Assembly: GCA_016946835.1 (NCBI GenBank) | Contig: JACVTC010000029.1 | Location: 752,501-816,500 of the forward strand | Direction: 5' to 3' | Origin: Neocallimastix lanati (nom. inval.) | Lineage: Eukaryota > Neocallimastigomycota > Neocallimastigomycetes > Neocallimastigales > Neocallimastigaceae | DNA length: 64,000 nucleotides | Shown: positions 12,670 to 26,627 of the stretch, piece by piece | Numbering within the stretch: position 1 is the first letter of the stretch | Layout of the letters: every line of letters begins with the position of its first letter | The notes under the pieces: model-generated | Told to the model about the DNA's origin: nothing | Databases searched by the model: none | What the model saw: only the letters and a program-made list of their open reading frames with translations | Made by a program: the position numbers and the translations under genes

Positions 12670-14933
12670 TTTATATTTATTTATTTTATTTTCCTTTTTT
12701 ATATCATTTTTATTCTATTTTGTTATTTTATTTTTGTTTTTATTTTATTTTTACGTTATATTTTTTTGGAGGTTTTTTGATAATCAAAAATTATGAAACT
12801 AATCTAATTATTAAATTTCCATTTTTAGAGGAAAGCAGTCTACCTTTATGTGATAATTCTACTTGTAATGTTGATTCATATTGTATCGATGGTAGAGTCA
12901 TTAAAACTAAGGTCAGTGAAAGTTCTTCCTGTGAGGCTATTAGGGGTACGTCTTCGGGTATATCTGCTGTTTATTTTGATGATAATTTCAAAAAAATTGC
13001 TTCTGCTGATCTTTCGACAAAAACACCTTACTTGGCATATCAATGTACATTTAATTCCAGTCTCTATCGAGCAACTTCTTGTGATCTAGTGAAAGGTACT
13101 ATTATTGATGGTTCCAATAGTGTTCAATGCAGTGGATGGAAAAATAATGCTTGTAACGTCAAAGGATTATCCTCATTAGCCGAATGCTCTTCTGGAGAAG
13201 GGGTTCTCGGTAAAGTTTCATCATCTAATGCTATTTGTTTTGGAAATAAAGGTTTCACACTTCCAACGTCCTCTGACAGAACAACTTATGCTCTTTTCCA
13301 AACGGCAGATGTCAACAATATTTATGGTGTAGGGGCTTCACAACTCATAGCCGTTGCCTTAACAAATAAATCTGCTACAATCACTAAAGGTAACTTTGAA
13401 AGTTTTTTTTATCTTTATTTTTTTTTTTTAATTTGTTAATATATGATGACATATTGCTTTATTAATCAATGCAATAATAACAATTAGTTATGATTATAAC
13501 AGAAAAGTGGTATATAATAATCAATACATTATAATAGTAATAGATAATTATAATAGAAAAAAAAAAAAAAGTAATAGTAACAAATAATAATGAAAAAATG
13601 ATATAATAAAATTGTCGTTATATTTTAATATAATAAAAATGGAAAAATAAGATATAATTATATATAAAAATTGATGGAAAATAATAACTAAATATTTTCA
13701 ATAATATAAATGAATAAATAATTATAAATTAAATGCATAATTTAAAATGAATGATATATAATAAAAAAAAATAATTTAAATGAAATATTATATAAATGAA
13801 TTTATAATAATATATTCATGGAATGATAACATAAATATATAATAATTATGATTTAAATGAATATAATAATAATTATAAAAAGTATAAACCATTTATATTT
13901 TAATGAATGATATATAATAATTAATAAATAAATTCAGTTAATACGAATGAATAATATATAATTACATGAAAGTAATTTCAATATATACAATAAATGAATA
14001 ATATATATAAATTAATAAATATTTCAAATATAATATGAATTTATATATAATTATATAAATTTAAATATATAATTCTAATTTAAAGATAATTAAAATGGAT
14101 GGATGATATAAAAAATAAATAAATAATATATATATGATATGATTGAATATATAAAATGAATTAAATATATTTCTTAATATAATTTAAATGAATAGACTAT
14201 ATATGAAAAATAAATTATTTCAATATTATATGAGTGAATATATAATTATAAAGAAAATAAATTATTGTTAAAATATTTATAATAATAAATATAATATAAT
14301 CATTTAAATGGATAATTTATGATATTAAATAAATAGTAAGAATAAATGAATTTATAATATTAATAATTATTAATGATATTTAATAATAAATTAATAATTT
14401 ATAATATAAAATGAATAAATTTGTAATTTTCACATAAATATATAATGAGCATGATTTAAAATGAATAAATAATTTAAATATAATATGATTGATAAATTAA
14501 TTTAATTGGATGAATGATATAATATTAAATAAAAATTTCAATATATTTGATAAAAAATTAAAAACATGTGAATTATAATTATTAAAATAACAATTTATAT
14601 GGATGGATAAATAAATAAAAATTGCAATAAAATATATTTATAATTTAAATGAATGGATAATATATAATAATTTTAATAAATAATTTTAATATAATATTAC
14701 TGAATAAATTATTATAAATTAAATAAAAAATTATTAAAAAATTATTTTAAAATGAATATATATGTAATTATAACATAAATATATGATTAAATTTAAATGA
14801 ATGAATTTATAAAATTATGAATAAATGACTTATATTAATAAATAAATAATTTCAATATTTTGTGAATAAATATGTTATAATATATTAGATAAATATAAAT
14901 TATAAAAAATTAAATTATTAATGAATTACATAA

Positions 14934-14966
<33 letters not shown>

Positions 14967-15414
14967 AATTAATTAATTAAAATATGAAATATGATAAAGA
15001 TAAATATATTAAAATTAAATATTATTATTGTAAATTCGACAAATATATAATTTTAAATGATGACTAATAAATGAATTTAAGGATATATAATAATTAATAA
15101 ATACTGTAATTATAGTACATAGTATACAAATACATTAATGCAATAAAAAAAAAAACAAATTATATTTTATTAATTATAAATAAATATTAAAATTATTGAT
15201 AATAAAAATTCTAAATAAATAATAGCTTATATTTATATAAAAAATCATTTTAATAGTAATAATTATAATGTTAATTATTATAATTATTTGAAATGCATAT
15301 CATTATTATTTTCATTTATTTTAATAATTTTATTTTTAATTCTATTTATTAATTATTTATTACTATTTTTATTATATAAATATATATAAATTTTTGTATA
15401 AAATAAAATAAAAT

Positions 15415-15446
<32 letters not shown>

Positions 15447-18400
15447 AGCTACTTTGCCTGTTGGTTATCATTTGAATTTAAGCGTTAGTGGAACTCTTAA
15501 AAATGCCATTATTTACTGTAGTTCTGGTAATATTAACAACTGTTCTGTTATTGATGGCAAGTTTGGAAATTATATCAATGCCGGTCCAGATGCTAGCATG
15601 AATAAACTCTTAAAATGTAATGTTAATGGTTGTATTAGTATTAAAGCTATTACAGGTTATTACATTGATTCAGTCAACCCAAAGAATATTATCAAATGTA
15701 ATAGTTCCACGGATTGCACCTCTTCTCCTCATAATACAACTATTCAAAATCACTACTTGGAAAATGCTATCACTAAGAGGGTCATCACATGTAAGAAGAA
15801 TGGACCTTGCTTCTATGAAAACTCTGAAATAAAAGGTTACTTCTTAAACTCAGATACTTCAGGAGGAAAGGTGATTAAATGTTCAGGAAGTACAACACTC
15901 TGTGAAGTAACATTAGATTCAAGAAACTACTCAGGCGTTGGTACTTTAAAGGTTGACAATGGTGTTGTCTCTCTCTGTGTCTCAGGCTATTGTATAGACA
16001 ATTCAGATATTGTTACTATTGCTACAACAACCACAGGTACCCCTGTATATAAAAAGCTCACCTTAGAATTTCAAACGATTTTCCCTGGAGCTACAAGTAA
16101 AAATATTGCTGTTAAAATTGGTACTGATGGTACTGCCATCTTACTTGAAAAGCCAACTGATGGAATTCCAGTATGTGGAAGTGGAACTGCTTCTTGTACT
16201 GATGGCAAAAATGATGTTTCATATTGTTTCAGTTCTACTGAAAAAAAAATTAAAATAACAAATATTGATAATGATGGTAAAAAAACATGTAATTATCTTA
16301 AGGCTACTGATATTGATTCAACCTATTCAAATGCTGGTTCTTACACTATTTACTTTGACTCTGAAGGTCAAAAGGTCAATCCAATCAATGATGGTAAGAA
16401 TAATCAAAATATTGTAGCCTATCTTTGTGAATTTACAGGATCTCCAGATACCTTGACATCTTGTACTTTGGTTAATGGTGGTTTTGTTATTGATAGTAAT
16501 GATATTGTTACTCAATGTAGTGGATGGTATCGTGAAGGTTGTACTGTGACTAATGCAAATAATTTGAGTTCATGTGATACAGGTAATGTCTTAACAATTA
16601 ATAAGAATAAAAAGATCTGCTTTGGAAAAGTTGCTACTTCATTTCCAACCGAAAATACCTACGTTTCTATTGCTCCAACTTTTGTCGATATTAATTATGG
16701 TGTGATGGAGAATGATGTCACTTTTATTGCATTAAATAAAAATTCAGCTTTAGCTATAGCTTCTTCAGATACTACAACTTTATCAAGTATGTTTATTAGT
16801 GTCTACTTTTCAGTTTATTTTTATCATTATTTTTTTTTTCATACTTAAAATATTAATTATTAATAATCAATAGATTTTTAAGAATCAATATTAATTTTAT
16901 TTTATTTTATTTTATTTTTTTTTTTTTAATATAAATATTTTATTTCATTTTGTTTAACCTTCTTTTAAATATATACAGCTGCAATTAATACTATAGGTCA
17001 TCGAATTAATTATTCTGTTAGTAATACAAGAGAAAATGCATTAATATATTGTAGTAGTAATTCTTTAGCCGATTGTATTGTTAAAGACGCCTGTAGTGGA
17101 TATTACATTAGCGTTGGTTATGAAAGTTCTGAAAACCCAATTATTAAATGTAAGAAAACTACCGGATGTATTAATGTATCTGCGACAAAAACAGCTTGTA
17201 GTGAAGTTAAAGCAGGTGATTTAATTACTGGAAATAAATTATGTGTGAGTGATTCAGATACTACTGCTGAAGCCATTACAGGAACATCTGTTAGTGATTC
17301 TGCAACTTACAAATATATAACAATTGGACCATTATCTACAACAGATGATTTTCCAGATGGAACTAAGGGTAAAAAGATCGCAGTAAAGGTTGGCACAGAT
17401 GGTACAGCAGTCCTTTTAGAAGAAGCTAGTCTTCCTACATGCAAGAGTATTACTCCTACAGAGGCATGTATCCTCGAGAGAGGAGTAGCTGTTGATGGTG
17501 AACATTGTATCAAAGATAAGAAAATTTATAAGACTACTATTTTAGACACTAAAAAATGTGAACAAGTAGTTAATTTAAGTGGTACTGTAGGAAATAAAGT
17601 TATTTCCTATTTTAATGTTTCCGCAAATTATAAAAAAGTATCAGTAAATGATCTTAAAACTAATACTGAATATTTGGTTTATGAATGTACATTAGATTCA
17701 AGTAAAAAATATGATGAATGTACTTTGCTTAAAGGCTATACTAATCTTTCTTCAACAAAAATTATAAAATGTAATGGATGGATCGATGAAAAATGTGAAA
17801 TAATACAATTATCAGATTGTCCTGATAATGGTGATGGTATTTTAGGAAAAAGTGATTCAAAAACTTCAATTTGTTTAAAAAATGGAAAGGTTTCATTACC
17901 TTTGGATATTAGAGTAGTTAATAAAATTGCCTTTAGTTTAAATGATATCAGTTCAGCTTATGGTGCTATTAAGAATGATATTGTATTACTTACTTTATCA
18001 AATTCTCAAGCTGTGGTTGATAATTCATATTTAGGAATTGGTAAATTATAAACATTAAAAAAAAAAAAAAAAAAGAATGTTTTCTTACTTTTTAATTTTT
18101 TATTAAAATATGATTTATATAAATATTTGTTTTGTAATTATTAAATGACATTTCAACATATATGTTTTTATTATTCAATAATTATTTTATATTAATAATA
18201 AATATTAATATTTAAATTTATAAATCAAAATATATATATATATTAATTCGCATAGGTTCAAAATATTTCTTAAATTATAATGGAGAAAACGACGAAAATA
18301 ATCAAATAATTCAATGCATTAATAATTCTTGCAATATGATTCAAAATAATGTAGGATATTATGTTGATTCTGGTAGTGAAATTACAAACGACTCAATTAT

Positions 18401-21400
18401 TAAAAATGAAAGATCTGACTCAAAAACTATTTCTATGACTACATTCTATAGTAAATTAATTAATTGCCCAGAATCTAATAAAATTTGTTCCTCAATTTCA
18501 ACACCATCTCCAGGATATTATGTTGATGCTACTTCAGCCCGAACAATAGAACAAGGTGCTTCATCAGTTACATCGTATTCCAAATTAATTCGATGTGAAT
18601 CGATACTTGACGAATATTATGAAAGTCATCCAAGGTGTGAAGTAATTGGATCACCAAAAGCGGGATTCTACATGAATGGTAATCCTGACGAAAGTAATAA
18701 ATTCAAAGATTCTTTAATTGAATGTGTTGGTACTACAAGTGTTACATGTCAAGTGAAAACATTAGATGAGACAAGCGGTGTAAATTCAGTATTTATTAAT
18801 AATGATACTGGAAAATTAATTCAATGTATTGATAAAAATGATGGTTGTAAAGCCTTTGCAAGTTCAGGAACAAGTTCTGTTGCTGCATTCTATATTAATG
18901 GTGGTAAAACTGGAATCTTTACTACAGGTGTTCAAGCAAGAACAGATACAATGAATTATTCTGATCTCTTAATTCGTTGTACTGACGTCAAATGTGAACT
19001 TACCAAAGGAGGAGAAAATAAGGTTTATTTAAATGCTAATTTCAAAGAAACTACTGACAGATCTTATTCTTCAATAAAAAATAGTAATCAAAGTAAAGAT
19101 TTCGAAAATCAGTTGATTATTTGTAATTCCGGTAAATGTGAACCTTTCAAAAATACCGCCATTAAAATAGATTACTATGTAAATTCTGGGGTGAATCCAA
19201 GGGCTTCAGATAAAAAGATATCATCATTAATTAAATGTACTGGTTCACCAGTTATTTGTTCATCAACAGATGTAATATTAAGTAAAGGTGCTACTGAAAT
19301 ATTTTATGTAAATGCTAATAGTGAAAAAGATCCAATACATTACCTCATTAAATGTTCTAATAGTGGATGTGAGCCTTTTACTACAGTTAACAGCTCAGCT
19401 AAAGAAGGAGATATTGAACACTATGTACATGGAACATCAACATCATTAATGGATGCTGTCATTGAATGTACATTAAAAGAAAGTGAAAATCCAGAATTAA
19501 ATGAATTTGAAGCCACTTGTAACTTTGCTTCCCCAAGAGAAAATTATATTTATTTGAATAGTTATAATCAAAAACTTATTCAATGTTATGATATTTTTTG
19601 TGTAGCTTTCAGTGGGGTTCTTGGAAGTTCATCTGTTCCAGCTTATTATGTGAATGCTGCTGCTCCAGTTTCTACAGATTATACTGATCAATTAATTAAA
19701 TGTAAAGGAAGTAGCTGTGTGATCACCAGAGGGGCAGAGAATGCAGTTTATGTCAACAGTAACTTCAAAGATGAATCTATTATTAGTAGAAATCCAAATG
19801 TAAATGGAGATATGGAAAAACGATTAATTATTTGTGACGAATATAAAAAGAAATGTGAAACCTCAGATGTTGATGCTACACTTATTGAAAAAGACAGCTA
19901 TTTTGTGAATGGAAATTCATCAAGATCTTATACCAATGCATTAATTAAATGTCCACTTGTCGATTCAACTTTAAAACCATGTGTAATAATAAATGGTGTT
20001 AAAGAGAGTATCTATATGAACGGTAATCAATTAAATGATAATTCTAATTATTTAATTAAATGTGGTATAGATGGATCTTGGGAAGGTTGCAAAGTTGCTA
20101 GTGGCAAATCTAAAAATGAAAAAGAATATTATGTAAATGCCGGAGCTTCAAATGAGAAAAAACTAGTGGATACCTTAATTGGATGTGACAATTCAAAATG
20201 TTCCACAGAAGATATTACCAGAGAAATTACTCATGGCGTTACAGAATTATTTTATATTAATAATAATTATGGAAAAGATGAAGATGGAAATTATAAAGAC
20301 CTATTGAATTACTTAATTAAATGTGAAATTAAAACAGGTTGTGAACTTTACCATGGAACAAATCCAAAAATTGGAGAGATTGAATATTATGTTAATGGGG
20401 CACAATTAGATACAGCCACAGCAATAATCAAAGTTGAATTTGAAAAAGAGGAAGACATACAAAGTCTAGAGGAATCCGAATTGATCTTAGCAAATTTAAG
20501 TTTTGTGGAAAATGCTGAACCAGATGATATTTTCATAAATTCATATACAAAAAAATTGATTCAATGTACTAATGATGGATATAGAACTGGATGTTCTGCA
20601 TATGCTAGTACAGGTACAGAAGATATATTAGCTTATTACTTAAATGCAGCAGCTCCAGAAAATGATGATATGACAAGTTATACTGAACAAATTATTAAAT
20701 GTAATAGTACCGAATGTGAAATTATTAATGGAGCTGAAAACAATGTCTATTTGAATGGAAATTTAGCAGGAGTAACTAATGGTGCAGAAGGTCGTCCTAT
20801 TATAAATTCAGGAAGTACAGATAATGATCAATTAATTATTTGTGGTAATGGAACGTGTTATAAAGAAAAATGTGAAAAGTCTTTAGCATTTTATCTTAAT
20901 GCTGGTAAATATTATGTTGGACCAGATAAATATCCAATGATTAAATGTGAAAAAGAAGGAGAAGCATTTATATGCAAGGGATATAAAATTGAACCTGATA
21001 CTACCAAGGAATTATATTATATAAATGGAAACTATGATTACGACGATAATAATAAGGATACTGTTAATTATTTAATTAAATGTTCATCAATTGGTAAATG
21101 TGAATTCATAAGAAATACAAATGCTGTAGATGAAAATATAATATATTATATTCATGGTAAGTCTGATTCAAAATATAAATACAAGAATGCTGTTATTGAA
21201 TGTACTTTCAGAAGGGACTTAAGAAAGCGCGATAATAGATTAGTAATACCACAATGTTCTTTGATTGAAAATAGTATTGCTGAAAATGGAACAAATGTGT
21301 ATATTAATGGCCTTAATTCAAAACAAATTATCTATTGTCTCAAAAGTGGATGTAAAGTCATCAATAATGATTCAAGTGATCAAAATTCAAACTTCTATAT

Positions 21401-24400
21401 TAATGTAGATAGCGAAAGAAATAACAATCTTATTAAATGTACTAGTAAAGGATGTAAAATGGTTACTAGTTTTACACAAGAAGATGTGGATCCTAACAAG
21501 AACAACAAAAATGAAAGTGATATTCAAGATAATAATGTGGTATTCATTAATTCTCTTTACAAAGTTGGAATGGACACAAAGTATCCACTTATCAAATGTA
21601 GTGATATAGCTTCTCCAGATAGTTTCAATTGTGATCTTGCTATTAGCAAAGCTGAAATTGGATTACCAGAGTTCTATGTTAATGGCGATCAAAAAGGATC
21701 TAATAATATTATTAAATGTGTAAGAAATGAATATAGTGAAGCTACTAAATTAAAATTTAATTGTAGTACTTCAAGCCAAATTCCTAAAGCTGATGATATT
21801 TTCATCAACGCTAATTTCAAGATAAATCAAAAACAAATAATTAAATGTACCTCTGATCATATATGTTATGAATCCCCAGCTTATTCTGAAGAAGAAGATT
21901 CAACTATTAAATATTTTGTTAATGCCGGAAGTGTTAAAACTAATAAACTTAAAGATACTTTAATAAAATGTACTAGTAGTATAGATCCATGTGTTATTAA
22001 AAATGACCCTAAAGACAAAGACACTTATATTAATGCTAATAATGAACAAATGATTCTGTGTTATGAAGATAAAGGTTGTATTGCAAAGGAAAGTAACGCT
22101 TCGAAAGATAAAAGTGAATTTTATATGAATTCAAATAATTCTGAAAATGTTTTGATTAAGTGTTCTTTAGATTCAACAACTAATTCTAAGAAATGTGAGC
22201 CAGTGAGTGGAGAAGATGGTAAAGTTTATATCAATTATTATAACCCCTCACAATTAATCTATTGTGTTAGGGATATAGGATGTAGTGTAAAGAATTCAAA
22301 ATCAGTCCCATTTATTCCGGAATACTATATCAACGGAGGTAATATAAATATTAAAAATGATATGGCAAAAAGAAAAAGTGATGAATTAATAGAAGAACCT
22401 GAAACTACAAAAAAAGTTAATTCCAATCCATTAAGTGGAAATTTAATTGAATGTAAGAATACTGGATCGATTATTAAATGTTCAGTTATCAATGGAAAAA
22501 TTGGTGATGTATATATCAATAGTAACTACAATTTGGAAACTATAAATGGTAAACCTCTAGGTGAAAATAATAATCCATTAATTAAATGTTATGAAACTGG
22601 TTGTATTGCTATTGAAATTACTGGTGATAATCTTGATGTCCTACCAGAATACTATGTTAATTCTGGTATTAAGAATAGTTATAATGAAGCTATAATTAAA
22701 TGTTCAAAAGCAGGTTCTGCCTGTGAAGCCATTAATGCCAGTGCTAGTCAAGTATATATTAATAGTAATGAAAATCAACCTGAAAAGCCAATTATTAAAT
22801 GTGTAAAGAATAGTTGTTCCGCAGTTGCTAGTGGAGCCACTGAAGGTAATAAAGAATATTATATCAATGCAGGAAAGGTTGGCACGGATTTGCTCAATTA
22901 TGATATGATTGAATGTTCTATTAGTGATGTATCCTCAACTCCTGCTTGTAAATGTCTTAAATCGGATGAAATCAAAATTGAGTCAGGAAAAAATATATAT
23001 CTTAATTCCAACTATGCCGAATCTGGTGATGCTAATCATTTAATTCAATGTAGTAAAGAAGAAGGATGTAAAAGTTTTAGAAGTCAAACAACTTTAAAGA
23101 TTCCAAAATATTATATAAATGCTGAAAGTAATGATTTAAATAATGCTATTATTGCCTGTTATAATAATAAATGTGAAAAACAAACTCCAAATGATATTCC
23201 TAAATATTATGTTGGAATAGACAATGATAAGAACACCAATGGTTTAATTGAATGTATTCAAACCCCAAAATCTTCAACTGATATTAATAAATCTAAGAAT
23301 GTAAAAGATTCAGAAAAAAATGAGAAAAAATGTACTCTGAGATCCAAATTTACCTCTGACGGATATTATTTGAATAGTGGCATCGATAATTCCATTCATC
23401 AAATTATTATTTGTGATTTTGCTGACGGATGTAATTCAATAAATGCTAGTCTCGGTTACTATGTCAATGCTGGTAATCCAGAAAAACAAATTATTAGCTG
23501 TAGCAATGAAAGAGGTGAATGTGTGGAGGAAGTCTCCAGTGCCTGTCCAGAATCTTCTAATGTAATTCCAGGAAGCTATTGTTACGAAAACAATCAATTG
23601 AAATTCTTCTCCTCAAGAAATAGTACTGCTATTTCAGCACCATCAGGAAATGACTTATATGTCTATGCTACAATCAAAAGTAATATATTCCCAGGAATTG
23701 AAACTGAAACTAGTACTTTATTCAAAATTTCACATTATTTCATCAATCGTTTTTACCAAAGAGGTGTGGTTATGATTGATAAAAATGGAAAAATGGTAGA
23801 TAGTTTAGACAGTAACCAAAATGCAATTTCTCTTTACGACTGCAGTGATTCTACCAAAATATGTAGTGAACGACCAGAATGTACACATAATTCCTATATG
23901 TTTGACTTAGAAAACAAAAGGGCCATCTTCTGTAATAATGGAAAGATGGAATATGCTCATTTTAATGGATATGTCGTTGATGGAAATCATATTTCCAGAG
24001 AATCAACATATCCTTATGTTATTTATTGTGAAAATAATGGTGAAACATGTGAAAATATTAAACCACATAAATCCACCTACTATGAGAATAGTGGATATGA
24101 TTCTGGAATAAACAGTTTGATTCAATGTAGTTATAATAATTGTATTACCATAACTGCCAAAGTTGGTTTCTATGTTGGACATGGAGATAGTAAAAACAAT
24201 GGTATTATTAGATGTAAAACTTCAACTAGTTGTATTTACAGTCCCGTAAATTATGATGTCAAGTTACTCAATGCTGGTTTTGATAATACAATTAATCCTA
24301 TCATTGAATGTGTTGGAGGTGTTGGATGTTTTACTACAAGAGCCAAAACAGGTCATTACCTTACCTACACTAATACTCTTTTAATTCAGTGTACCCATCC

Positions 24401-26627
24401 GAAATCATGTACTGAAATTAAGCCAACTGTTAATTATTATGACGATGCTGATTCTTCCGATTCCAGAAATACCATTATTAACTGTTCTAGAAATAGAGAT
24501 ATAGTAAGTTGTAACGCCGAAGCCACTAATGAAGGTTTCTACACCTCCAGCGAATCGAATATTTTAATTAATTGTAAAGCTGAATCTAAATGTACAAGCT
24601 TAAAAGTGAGAAATGGTTTCTTTAAAAGTGCCCTTAAAGTTTTCTTCCATAATACTAAACGTTCTGATGAGGATCTTGAAGATCAAATCTTTAATGAAAC
24701 GGAAATAGTGAATTATAATATTGTAGAGAACGATTTGAATGAGAATTTTGAATACCAAACCTTAAATGAAACCGAAAATAACAATAGTAATACTGAGGAA
24801 GATCTAAAGAGGGTCAGTATTAGAGATATAGAGGATTCCTATGGTTTAATTCGTTGTATTGCTGGAAAGTGTGAAAATCTTAAAAAGAATGAATTAGCCA
24901 CCATCCCAATATGTGAATTTAATAAAAACAGATGTTATATTACTATCGAGTATGCCATGACCAAACACGCTATCACTTCGGTTTCAGCGGGTAATATATG
25001 TACCAATGATGATCGTTCCGTCTTATACTTTGCTACTGATGGAATTGTTGTGAAACCAAACGTCATTTCTGGAAAAACTTCAACGTATGTCTACACCACT
25101 ACTCATACTAACTGTCTTGAAGTAAATGATAAATATACCGATAAGCTATTCACAATTGGATCCAAAATTTACAAGCTCGACCAAGGTGGTGTTCTCCAGT
25201 TCTTTAATACAGGGTACTACTTCATCAATGAAGAAACAAATACTGTTGTGAATGGAAATAAAATTGAAGAGTACAATAGTGAAAAGGTCAAGCTCTACAG
25301 CTGTAACGGAGTCAGTTGTAGTATTATTGATAGGCCCAATACGGATGCTTACTATGCTGATGTTAGTAAACATACCATAAAGTATGATGTGAAGGATAAT
25401 GCTTACTCCTTTGTTTATGATAAAGGTATCACTTGTATTTTCTCCGACAATAAATGTACGCCAAATGCTGATATGAAGAATCATGAATTCTGTATCACCT
25501 ACAAAGGTGAAATTGTTCTTGCTACAACCAATATTAAAAGCCGTGAAACAGGAGAATGCTATCGTGCTCCAAATATCGATTCCTATATCTATGGTTTTTC
25601 TAAACAACACCTCTACTCAATGAATTTATATGCCGCTGAATTGGTTAATAAATCTGGGTATTATATTGTTAGTCTCTATTCGAATTCAACCGTGGTCACT
25701 AAGGACTATAGAAACAAGTATGGCAGTTTAATTGTGTATGGTTGTATTGATACCAATTGCCGTGTATACGAGCCAGATGAAGATACTTACTACTATGATG
25801 CTCAAGCTAAGTTGTTGTTGAGGTATAAAAACGGTATATGGAACATACCAAATACTTCCGGTTATGCCTTCATTTCTATTGATCCTAAGAATACGTACAT
25901 TTACAAGTTCACTAAGAATTCAGAAGAGTTTACAATTCAAGCCATGGCAAACTATGGCTACTACTACACTGTCGATAACGAGATGTATGTATGCGATCGG
26001 AACTATGGTGAATGTATGCCAATCGATGAATCTGGTTATTACTTTACCAATTCCGGAGAAATCTACTTCTGTATCTATGATTCTGAAGGATTAGAAGCCA
26101 CTGAATGTACTAAGCAAATCTGTGAAAGTGGTCAATACTACTACATTGATGATAGCTATTACAGATGTGATCGCAATTCCATTCTGACTCCTATACTCTC
26201 CCGTTTCTGTTCTCGTAGAGAAAATGTTGTTATTAATTTCCCACTTGCCCTAACAGAAGTATTACCAGATAATGTTCATCGTGCCGTTAAAGACATTGGA
26301 AAGCGTAATAATTCAACTGCCATTATCAAACGTCGTAAAAAGAATAATCTCGATGTTATCAGCGGTATCTTCACTAACTGTATCTACGATGTTGAGGAAA
26401 AGAAATCGACATTTGATCTCGTCTGTATCAATAACTATGTCACTCTTGATAGGGAGTCCGATGAAATAAAGATCTGTTCCATTGAACAACTCGGCTATGT
26501 TGAATGTATTGAGGATGAAAATAATCCACAAAAATGTAATATAAGTGGGGTAAGCTTTGTTATGAAACCATATATACTTCAAACCATATTCTTTATGGTT
26601 GTAGTTATATTTTTGAATTTAATATGA
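12483..26627 (+). CDS. Scaffoldin-like giant cysteine-rich repeat protein (second, longer paralogue)
   Basis: Certain exons are 12829..13389, 15449..16786, 16979..18040 and 18256..26627, all joined in phase 1 and giving 3776 residues to the TGA at 26625-26627. A candidate exon 12483..12532 would add a signal-peptide core (ILGLLSICYFVNVKSE) in the right phase, but its ATG must lie in a tiny upstream exon. The first three certain exons each carry a cysteine-rich module (QCSGW or KCNGW, ICF or ICL, then YG..xxDI). The last exon holds dozens of YYVN-x-G / LIKC / C repeats, then the conserved irregular C-terminal region and a hydrophobic tail (MKPYILQTIFFMVVVIFLNL). Compared with the upstream paralogue it has about 550-600 extra repeat residues near 20160-21790. 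The function as a surface scaffoldin for plant-wall enzymes is inferred from the family; I see no dockerin or catalytic domain here. Confidence 0.82.
12533..12828 (+). other. Candidate intron after the signal-peptide exon
   Basis: Donor GTAATTAATA; acceptor CCATTTTTAG at 12828. The interval contains a poly-T tract of about 38 at 12629-12667. The acceptor is well supported by the module alignment that starts at ESSLPLC; the donor depends on the candidate exon. Confidence 0.5.
13390..15448 (+). other. 2.06-kb intron filled with a degenerate AT repeat
   Basis: Donor GTAACTTTGAAAG, acceptor poly-A then TAG at 15448. The splice G|CT restores Ala and keeps the frame. From about 13640 to 15000 the motif AATGAATGATATATAATAA and variants recur irregularly, mixed with AATAAATAATTTCAATATA, as in a decayed satellite. 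Confidence 0.8.
16787..16978 (+). other. Short intron in the second scaffoldin-like gene
   Basis: Donor GTATGTTTATTAG, acceptor TATATACAG ending at 16978. It is 192 bp in phase 1 (A|CT), and the frame continues as TAINTIGHRINYSVSN. It separates the second and third N-terminal modules. Confidence 0.88.
18041..18255 (+). other. Short intron before the long repeat exon
   Basis: Donor GTAAATTATAAAC, acceptor TTCGCATAG ending at 18255. The junction G|GT in phase 1 leads into SKYFLNYNGEN. It is at the same place as the 831-bp intron of the upstream paralogue. Confidence 0.9.

Noticed and set aside
12720-12828. N-terminal extension MLFYFCFYFIFTLYFF as a signal peptide
   Set aside because: It looks hydrophobic but translates a T-rich intron end; the TTTTTAG acceptor at 12828 and the module alignment show the exon starts at 12829.
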